Positions 58,259 to 64,000 of a stretch of 64,000 nt of DNA are shown in pieces. The notes below the pieces were generated by a model. The model had not been told where the DNA came from. It did not search any database and saw nothing but the letters and a program-made list of their open reading frames with translations. The stretch's first letter is position 1, and each line of letters begins with the position of its first letter. Origin of the DNA: JAAYJT01 sp037445555 (GTDB lineage: Bacteria; Bacteroidota; Bacteroidia; Bacteroidales; JAAYJT01); the NCBI GenBank assembly GCA_037445555.1, contig JBBIKG010000001.1:115527-179526 (forward strand). The letters run 5' to 3'. Position numbers and translations under genes: made by a program.

Positions 58259-59764
58259 ATGCTTGAATTCCAAAAAAAACTCACCAAAACTTTCTATGCC
58301 ATTCTCAGCCTGCCGGCCACTGCCATGGGCTTTGCCCTTTCGGTGCAAATAGCCTCACTGAGCTGGATTCTCAGCACTAAATACGGGCTGGATATACATG
58401 ATGTCGGTCTAGTTTGGGCAGCCGGACCACTCGCAGGGATTTTAGGCCAGGTGATTATCGGGGTAATCAGCGACAATGTGTGGTTTTGGAATGGGCGACG
58501 AAGACCGTTTATCATCATCGGAGGAATACTGGCGGCACTGATGCTCCTTGCCCTACCCAATATTGGAGTCATAAAAGAGGCTCTCGGGATCGGTGGAATA
58601 TTGGGCATTGCCATTGCCGTGGCGCTAACTTTAGACCTGGCTATCAATATCAGCTTCAATCCGACACGCAGCATCATTGCCGATGTAACCCCTGAAGGCA
58701 GGGCCCGAACAAAAGGCTATACCTGGATGCAGACCATCTCGGGTAGTTTTGGCGTTCTCGCTTACCTTATCGGAGCGCTTATTGACAATTACGTTCTCAT
58801 CTATTCAGGTGCTGCTCTAGTTCTGTTGTTTTCTGTTATCCCGCCCTTCTTCATCAAAGAACCCAGAATTTTAGGCAAACCCGAAGATTCACTCAAGCCC
58901 GGAAACCTATCCGGAAATGCTTTTTCCGGTGAAAAAACCAAGATCAGGAGTGAAGCTTCACTGCCCGAAATTCTGAAATCAATCCGGCCTTTATGGGGCT
59001 TTTTGCTTTATGCCATTTACGCTATGGTTGTAAGACTGGCCCACGTGCCTCCCATACCATTCCATTTGTTTGAAATATTTGCATTTATCCTGACACTAAT
59101 CCTCATCGCCGAGGCTTTGCTCAGAAAGGAAGACGGGTTGTCGGCGGAGAAAAGCGGGATAAGGGGTTTTCAGAAAGTGCTTGCCGCCCATTCGTTTACC
59201 TGGGTGGGCGTACAAACAATGTTTATCTACCTGTATGCCTTTGCGCAAGACCGGATTCCCGGTCTTGATGACCTATCGCTTGGCCGCTTGATTGCCTGGA
59301 GTTTTTTTACCCTTAACCTTGTCGGGGCAATTATACCTGCCACTATCCTTGAACCCCTGGCTGCCAGATTTGGACGTGTTAAAGTCCATGCCACAAGCAT
59401 TGCCATTATGGCTTTCGGTTATCTCGGGGTGCTATTTATTGCTAAAAACCAGGTTATGCTTTATGTGATGATGGCTGTTGTTGGCATTGGATGGGCATCC
59501 ACCATTAGCCTTCCATTTGCTATCATGTCGCAAAAGGTTCCGCAGGTTCGCATGGGACTTTACATGGGCTTGTTTAACCTGTCGGTAGTGTTGCCGCAAT
59601 TGGTTGCCAGCCTGGGCATAGGGGAGTTCATCAGTAAAGCAACAGACAAAGGCGTGACATTCATTATCTGCGCTGCTACAGTTGCCTTTTCGGCCCTGGC
59701 CTGGTGGCTGGTCAGGGAGCCCGTTGACCATGCCAAAGGTGCAACAGACCCAAAAGGTCATTAA
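58259..59764 (+). CDS. MFS transporter, SLC45-like
   Basis: A 501-residue carrier with about 12 membrane helices. It has the group signature GVISDNVWFWNGRRRPFIIIGG (about 68-89) and FNPTRSIIADVTPEGRARTKGYTWMQ after helix 4, matching the transporter at 19345. A long hydrophilic loop (about 200-240; Lys, Glu and Ser-rich) lies between the halves. A sugar such as a maltose or related disaccharide is the best guess from family. It sits between pabB and pabA, which gives no metabolic clue. Confidence 0.83.
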   Translation: MLEFQKKLTKTFYAILSLPATAMGFALSVQIASLSWILSTKYGLDIHDVGLVWAAGPLAGILGQVIIGVISDNVWFWNGRRRPFIIIGGILAALMLLALPNIGVIKEALGIGGILGIAIAVALTLDLAINISFNPTRSIIADVTPEGRARTKGYTWMQTISGSFGVLAYLIGALIDNYVLIYSGAALVLLFSVIPPFFIKEPRILGKPEDSLKPGNLSGNAFSGEKTKIRSEASLPEILKSIRPLWGFLLYAIYAMVVRLAHVPPIPFHLFEIFAFILTLILIAEALLRKEDGLSAEKSGIRGFQKVLAAHSFTWVGVQTMFIYLYAFAQDRIPGLDDLSLGRLIAWSFFTLNLVGAIIPATILEPLAARFGRVKVHATSIAIMAFGYLGVLFIAKNQVMLYVMMAVVGIGWASTISLPFAIMSQKVPQVRMGLYMGLFNLSVVLPQLVASLGIGEFISKATDKGVTFIICAATVAFSALAWWLVREPVDHAKGATDPKGH

Positions 59765-59795
59765 ATATTCTGCTGAATACTTTGCCAGAGACTGC

Positions 59796-60389
59796 CTAAG
59801 GGTTGGTTTGAGCTGCAATAGGCTCAGTATTCAGCCAGTTTACAATCATCTGCCTGCCGAAAGGCGTCAGAATTGACTCGGGATGAAACTGAACTCCGAA
59901 CACGGGCAGGTATTTGTGGCGCATAGCCATTATATCGCCCAGGTTGTCGGTGGCAGTGGTCATCATCATCGGTGGCAAATAGGCCGGGTCAACCACCCAG
60001 GAATGGTACCTGCCTACAGTTATTTTTTCCGGAAACCCTTTGAAGAGAACAGGGTCGTTCACCCGTATCACGCTCTTCTGACCGTGCAGGGGCTCTGCAA
60101 GTCGCCTCAATCTGCCACCCATTGCCTCAGCAATGGCCTGATGCCCCAGGCAAACGCCCAGCATGGGTTTTTGCGTGTAACATTGTTCGATGATTTGCAA
60201 TAAGTTGCCCGATTCCGCAGGTATTCCAGGTCCGGGAGATAATAACAGGTGCGAATAAATAGAGCAGTCGCCAGGGAGAATCTCATCATTGCAGACCACC
60301 TCAAAAGAACACGGCCCCGACTCGCGCAAAATCTGCACAAGATTCCAAGTGAACGAATCATAGTTATCGATCAGCAGAACCTTTTTCAT
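59796..60389 (-). CDS. pabA: glutamine amidotransferase (aminodeoxychorismate/anthranilate synthase component II)
   Basis: A 197-residue class I amidotransferase that releases ammonia from glutamine for PabB. The catalytic triad is visible: nucleophile Cys in MLGVCLGHQAIAEAMGG (about residue 79), and His-Glu in GVQFHPESILTP (about 171-173). LLIDNYDSFTWNL opens the protein. With pabB nearby and no trp genes in the window, PabA is the better label, though one protein may serve both folate and tryptophan pathways. It converges on the transporter gene and is divergent from ridA. Confidence 0.92.
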   Translation of the reverse strand: MKKVLLIDNYDSFTWNLVQILRESGPCSFEVVCNDEILPGDCSIYSHLLLSPGPGIPAESGNLLQIIEQCYTQKPMLGVCLGHQAIAEAMGGRLRRLAEPLHGQKSVIRVNDPVLFKGFPEKITVGRYHSWVVDPAYLPPMMMTTATDNLGDIMAMRHKYLPVFGVQFHPESILTPFGRQMIVNWLNTEPIAAQTNP

Positions 60390-60409
60390 AGGCCTGAAAC
60401 AAGGAGCTG

Positions 60410-60417
60410 CAAAGGTA
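60410..60417 (-). promoter_or_regulatory. candidate -7 element of pabA
   Basis: On the minus strand TACCTTTG lies 21 bases before the pabA ATG. No good TTTG is seen at the right distance. Confidence 0.35.
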
Positions 60418-60439
60418 ATGGTGTATCACAAGGTTTGTT

Positions 60440-60447
60440 TATTTTTG
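60440..60447 (+). promoter_or_regulatory. candidate -7 element of ridA
   Basis: TATTTTTG lies 33 bases before the ATG at 60481 and downstream of a longer in-frame start at 60418. It therefore favours the shorter protein. Confidence 0.4.
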
Positions 60448-60480
60448 GGGAAATTTACAACCTATTTACCTCGTCAAACT

Positions 60481-60867
60481 ATGAAACAAGTGATTTACAC
60501 CGAAAAAGCCCCAAAGGCAGTAGGACCTTACAGCCAGGCCATTCATGCAAACGGCTTCCTCTACATCTCAGGGCAAATTCCAATCGATCCTTCTACAAGC
60601 ACCCTTGTTGATGAAGATATCAGGGGACAAACACTGCAGGTGATGAAGAACATCGGTGCGATTCTTGAGGCAGCCGGCTACGACTATTCGCATGTAGTAA
60701 AAAGCACATGCCTTCTGACGACCATGGATCATTTTAGCGCCATGAATGAAGTGTACGGAAGTTTCTATCCGACCAGCCCGCCTGCCCGCGCCGCCTATGC
60801 GGTCGTAAAATTGCCGCTAGGCGTTCTCATCGAGATAGAGACAATTGCTTATAAACCACAGGTGTAG
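60481..60867 (+). CDS. ridA: RidA family reactive intermediate/imine deaminase
   Basis: A 128-residue protein that hydrolyses 2-aminoacrylate and related enamine/imine products of pyridoxal enzymes. Hallmarks are all present: KAPKAVGPYSQAI at the start, FLYISGQIPIDP, the GQTLQVMKNIGAILEAAG helix, TCLLTTMDHFSAMNEVY and the catalytic Arg in SPPARAAYAVVKLP. The length is typical for RidA when the ATG at 60481 is used. It is divergent from pabA, a link seen in some genomes but without a proven functional tie. Confidence 0.95.
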   Translation: MKQVIYTEKAPKAVGPYSQAIHANGFLYISGQIPIDPSTSTLVDEDIRGQTLQVMKNIGAILEAAGYDYSHVVKSTCLLTTMDHFSAMNEVYGSFYPTSPPARAAYAVVKLPLGVLIEIETIAYKPQV

Positions 60868-60904
60868 ATTGTCATACCTTTTAGTCTAAAATCACCACTT
60901 ATTT

Positions 60905-63064
60905 ATGAAAAAATCCATTATCACCCTCCTCATAGTGATGGCGATGCTGAGATCCTATGCCATCGAAGGCATGTACCTCCCATTGCTTCTCAAGCAGCTG
61001 AACGAGAAAGAAATGCAGAGTATGGGCATGAAGCTCACCGCCGAGGACATCTACTCGGTCAACAGGTCGAGCCTGAAAGATGCCATCGTGATCTTTGGAC
61101 GGGGATGTACCGGCGAGGTAATTTCTACGGAAGGCCTGGTGCTAACCAATCACCACTGTGGCTACGGCGCCATTCAGCGGCATAGCAGCCTGGCCCGTGA
61201 TTACCTTACTGATGGCTTTTGGGCTATGAACCGTAACGAAGAATTACCCAATCAAGGCCTGACTGTTACGTTTCTCGTAAGCATGGATAACGTCACCAGC
61301 CGCGTTTTGCAAGGAGTAAGCGATGACATGACAGAGCGTAAGCGCGATTCTGTCGTCCGGCTGAATACACGCAAAATCGAAAAACTTGCAGCCGACAGCA
61401 GTGGATTAACCGCCCAGATAAGGCCGTTTTACTATGGGAATGAGTATTATCTGTTTCTTTCAGAGACGTTTCGCGATGTCAGGTTAGTGGGTGCTCCGCC
61501 ATCAAACATTGGAAAGTTTGGGGGCGATACCGATAACTGGATGTGGCCGCGCCACACAGGTGATTTTGCCGTGTTTCGGATATACGCTGATAGAAACAAC
61601 AAACCGGCTGATTATTCGACCGAAAATGTTCCATATAAGCCCAAATATCATTTCCCAATTTCGCTACGCGGAGTCGAAAAAGGAGACTTCTCTATGGTGT
61701 TTGGTTATCCCGGCACCACCCGTCAGTACCTCCCATCCATCGCAGTCGAAAATATTACCGGTCTGCTTAACCCGGTAGCCGTCAAACTGCGCGATCGAAG
61801 GCTTAATACTTTTTCAGCAGCCATGAATGCCGATAAGGAGGTCAGAATAAAATATTCAGCCAAACATGCCAATATTGCCAACGGGTGGAAGAAAATGATC
61901 GGCGAAAGCAAGGGTATTGATCGCATAAAGGCCGTTAATCGCAAAAGAGAATTTGAGAATCGGTTTCAGGCCTGGGCAAGCGAAGCTTTGGCCGGAAGAG
62001 AACAATTTCGGGGAATCGTTCCTGAATTTAGCAGGTTTCATGCACAGCTCAAGCCCCTGAGTTTGGCACGAACCTACATCAATGAAGCTGCGTTAGGGGT
62101 GGAACTTCTTCGTTTTGCCCTTCAGTTTGAAGAACTTGTAAAAGCCAGTGGCGGTAAAAAGCAAACTGACGAGGCTGTTCAGAAAATCCTGAACCGCCTG
62201 CTTACCAGTTCTGCTGAGTTTTTCAAAAACTACCATCAACCCATCGACAGGCAGTTGATGGAAGAACTGCTTGAAATCTATGCCCGTGAATCAGACAAAG
62301 CCTTCGTTCCCGAGTCTATGCAACGCATCCTTGCCAGGAACAAGAACAGTTTCAAAGCGTTGACCGCTAGTGTCTTCGACAAAACGATATTTGCTTCCCA
62401 AAGCAAACTCGAAACAATGCTCAAATCATACAAGCCAACTCAAGTAACCATCCTGACGAAAGACCCGGCCTATATATTGGCTACAGAATTTAATGTATTT
62501 CTCAGTGAAATAATAACACCTGAAACCAGGCAGATTGAATCGAAACTCGATAGTCTGCAAAGGGTTTATGTGCAGGGGTTGATGGCCATGCAGCCCGAAA
62601 AAAGGTTTTATCCAGATGCAAACAGCACCCTCAGGGTTTCTTATGGCGCAGTTGATGATTACTTACCGATGGATGCGGTACATTACCGTCATTATACCAC
62701 AATTGAAGGAATTATGGAAAAAGAAAACCCTGATATCTACGATTATGTAGTTGAGCCTAAGCTGAAGCAGCTATATCTGACCAAAGATTACGGGCGATAC
62801 GCTGATAAAAACGGGCAACTGCGAACCTGTTTCATTGCCTCAAATCACACTACCGGTGGAAATTCAGGCAGCCCTGTGATCAATGCGAACGGGCACTTAG
62901 TTGGGATTAACTTTGACCGGAACTGGGAGGGTACCATGAGCGATTTGATGTATGATTCGGATATGTGCCGGAACATTTCAATCGATATCCGGTACTGCCT
63001 GTTTGTGATTGATAAATTCGCCGGAGCCACTCATCTGATCAACGAGATGACTATAGTAGAATAA
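60905..63064 (+). CDS. S46-family dipeptidyl-peptidase, DPP11-like
   Basis: A 719-residue periplasmic exopeptidase with a signal peptide (IITLLIVMAMLRSYA, cleavage near 18). It removes dipeptides from oligopeptides. The serine triad is visible: His84 in LTNHHCGYG, Asp220 in WPRHTGDFAVF and Ser654 in TTGGNSGSP. The residue that sets specificity is Arg672 in NFDRNWEGTMSD. In this family Arg at this place marks DPP11 (Asp/Glu at P1) and Gly marks DPP7. Cleavage after acidic residues is therefore predicted. It starts 37 bases after ridA and may or may not be co-transcribed. Confidence 0.93.
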   Translation: MKKSIITLLIVMAMLRSYAIEGMYLPLLLKQLNEKEMQSMGMKLTAEDIYSVNRSSLKDAIVIFGRGCTGEVISTEGLVLTNHHCGYGAIQRHSSLARDYLTDGFWAMNRNEELPNQGLTVTFLVSMDNVTSRVLQGVSDDMTERKRDSVVRLNTRKIEKLAADSSGLTAQIRPFYYGNEYYLFLSETFRDVRLVGAPPSNIGKFGGDTDNWMWPRHTGDFAVFRIYADRNNKPADYSTENVPYKPKYHFPISLRGVEKGDFSMVFGYPGTTRQYLPSIAVENITGLLNPVAVKLRDRRLNTFSAAMNADKEVRIKYSAKHANIANGWKKMIGESKGIDRIKAVNRKREFENRFQAWASEALAGREQFRGIVPEFSRFHAQLKPLSLARTYINEAALGVELLRFALQFEELVKASGGKKQTDEAVQKILNRLLTSSAEFFKNYHQPIDRQLMEELLEIYARESDKAFVPESMQRILARNKNSFKALTASVFDKTIFASQSKLETMLKSYKPTQVTILTKDPAYILATEFNVFLSEIITPETRQIESKLDSLQRVYVQGLMAMQPEKRFYPDANSTLRVSYGAVDDYLPMDAVHYRHYTTIEGIMEKENPDIYDYVVEPKLKQLYLTKDYGRYADKNGQLRTCFIASNHTTGGNSGSPVINANGHLVGINFDRNWEGTMSDLMYDSDMCRNISIDIRYCLFVIDKFAGATHLINEMTIVE

Positions 63065-63156
63065 GACAAGGAAGCTTTGCTACAGCCTATGAAATACTAA
63101 TCGGTGTTATCACAGGTAGTGGTTGTCCCAAGCTTTTTTTTCCGAAAAGTAGCAGT

Positions 63157-63624
63157 TCAGAGAGTAGCCACGTCTTCGCGGTTGTTGGATTTTGCACGCC
63201 GCAGCGACAGGTAAAACAAGGCCAGGTAAATCAGCGATATCGAGAACAGGTTAAAAAGCAACATGCTAACAAACGCAAACCCATAGGTAAACAATACAGT
63301 CAAAAGCATCAGCACAGCATTAAGCATAACCGCCCTGAACATGGCCCTGGATCGAAGTAGGTCATAGCCGGCACGTTCATTCCTTTCTTTCGAAAACATA
63401 ATCATGGCCAACCCTGTCATCAGCACCACCAGAACAATCTCATCAGCCACATTTGTGCTGAAAGAGGTGAGAAATTTTGTTTCGAGAAATGCAGATACGA
63501 TGGCGAACACCGGAAGCTTGATTTGAAAATCCATCGTTTTATATATGACAGCCATGACAATTCCGGCCAGTGTGATAAGAACGCCTATTAGCTTAAATTT
63601 ATAAGGTAGCAGTAGAATGTTCAT
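63157..63624 (-). CDS. inner-membrane protein of unknown function
   Basis: A 155-residue protein with four predicted membrane helices: FKLIGVLITLAGIVMAVIY (about 9-27), a weaker segment near 35-48, ADEIVLVVLMTGLAMIMFS (about 60-78) and two close C-terminal stretches (AVMLNAVLMLLTVLFTYGFAFV, then LLFNLFSISLIYLALFYLSL). A short Arg/Glu loop (KERNERAGYDLLRSRAMFR) joins them. The end is charged. I do not recognise the family. It converges on the DPP11-like gene. Confidence 0.65.
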   Translation of the reverse strand: MNILLLPYKFKLIGVLITLAGIVMAVIYKTMDFQIKLPVFAIVSAFLETKFLTSFSTNVADEIVLVVLMTGLAMIMFSKERNERAGYDLLRSRAMFRAVMLNAVLMLLTVLFTYGFAFVSMLLFNLFSISLIYLALFYLSLRRAKSNNREDVATL

Positions 63625-63748
63625 TCAATAAATTATTAGGTGCTTTTTGACGTGAGAACAGCTCATTCCCCTACCTGGGTTGACCTTCAGTGAGAGAAGA
63701 ATTTAAAAATATCAAAAATATGGGTCATGGATGAGGCGGTCAGGAATA

Positions 63749-64000
63749 TCAATTTACCGCACTCCAAAAAAGGGGAAAGTGGGCACTGGAACCATCATTA
63801 AAGAAAAATTTGACCCCCACCAGGCCATACTTATGATTGGCATAATAAATAACTTTCTGAATACTGACATTATTGAAGAATGAATTCTGTTCTTCAATCT
63901 GCATTACCTTGATGTACATAAAGCCATAGGGGAAATCATCGGTGCTCGATTTGCTCGTGACCGTTCTCACATCATTGGTGTTTCCAATCTTGTATGTGTC
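63749..64000 (-). CDS. 3' part of a gene cut by the right edge, unknown
   Basis: An 83-codon open stretch on the minus strand that remains open to the window edge, so the 5' end is missing. The visible C-terminal part has mixed aromatic and polar residues (YGFMYIKVMQIEEQN, VIYYANHKYGLVGVKFFFNDG, AHFPLFWSAVN) without a membrane segment. I cannot identify it. The frame does not begin at the GTG at 63970, because the reading continues upstream. Confidence 0.55.
   Translation of the reverse strand, partial: DTYKIGNTNDVRTVTSKSSTDDFPYGFMYIKVMQIEEQNSFFNNVSIQKVIYYANHKYGLVGVKFFFNDGSSAHFPLFWSAVN

Overview
The window looks like chromosome from an anaerobic or fermentative member of the Bacteroidetes, most likely near the order Bacteroidales. 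The evidence is promoter motifs of the Bacteroidetes type (TTTG, a 19-21 base spacer, TAnnTTTG) in front of several genes, a fused GldF-GldG protein, an S46 dipeptidyl-peptidase, Bacteroidetes-style glycoside hydrolases, a DUF2027/Smr protein, and oxygen-sensitive redox enzymes. No phage, insertion sequence, CRISPR array or other mobile element was seen. Taxonomy is inferred from gene content only.

Layout. 0-5.5 kb: a possible gene start at the left edge, an rRNA/tRNA methyltransferase, the rpsF-rpsR-rplI ribosomal operon, a Smr-domain protein, a secreted serpin and a small Tudor-like protein. 5.6-6.06 kb: RNase P RNA (rnpB) with its terminator. 6.5-9.8 kb: a CHAD protein and an envelope-stress operon (ECF sigma factor, anti-sigma factor, two Spy/CpxP-like proteins). 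10-12 kb: exbB-exbD-tonB. 12-14.3 kb: folC, thiS and thiF. 14.3-19.1 kb: the rimP-nusA-infB operon. 19.3-29.8 kb: an alpha-glucan cluster (SLC45-like transporter, MalQ, PfkB-type kinase, retropepsin/PDZ protein, two GH13 enzymes, a nitroreductase-like protein). 29.8-37.7 kb: a convergent redox operon of NuoE-like, HydB/NuoF-like and a 1235-residue GltD/degenerate molybdopterin fusion, followed 8 bases on by a GH13-like protein with altered catalytic residues. 37.8-43 kb: a large GAF/receiver-like/PEP-synthase-N protein and glutamate dehydrogenase. 43-50.9 kb: outer-membrane proteins, GldFG and an M16 protease. 51-56.3 kb: a tungstate importer (wtpA, wtpB, wtpC) with an AOR-family tungsten enzyme, split by an opposing tRNA-Gly. 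56.4-64 kb: an unknown CxxC protein, pabB, a second SLC45-like transporter, pabA, ridA, a DPP11-like peptidase, a membrane protein and a gene cut by the right edge.

How it fits together. The glucan cluster can degrade alpha-glucans in the envelope, import maltodextrins, rearrange them with MalQ and phosphorylate a sugar. The NuoE/NuoF/GltD-type complex has the parts expected of a soluble NADH/NADP/ferredoxin transhydrogenase, which would connect to the nearby probable NADPH-dependent glutamate dehydrogenase and the ferredoxin-linked AOR enzyme. The most unusual items are the degenerate molybdopterin domain, the active-site-altered GH13 protein in the same operon, the orphan PEP-synthase-like signalling protein, and the tungsten locus interrupted by a tRNA gene.
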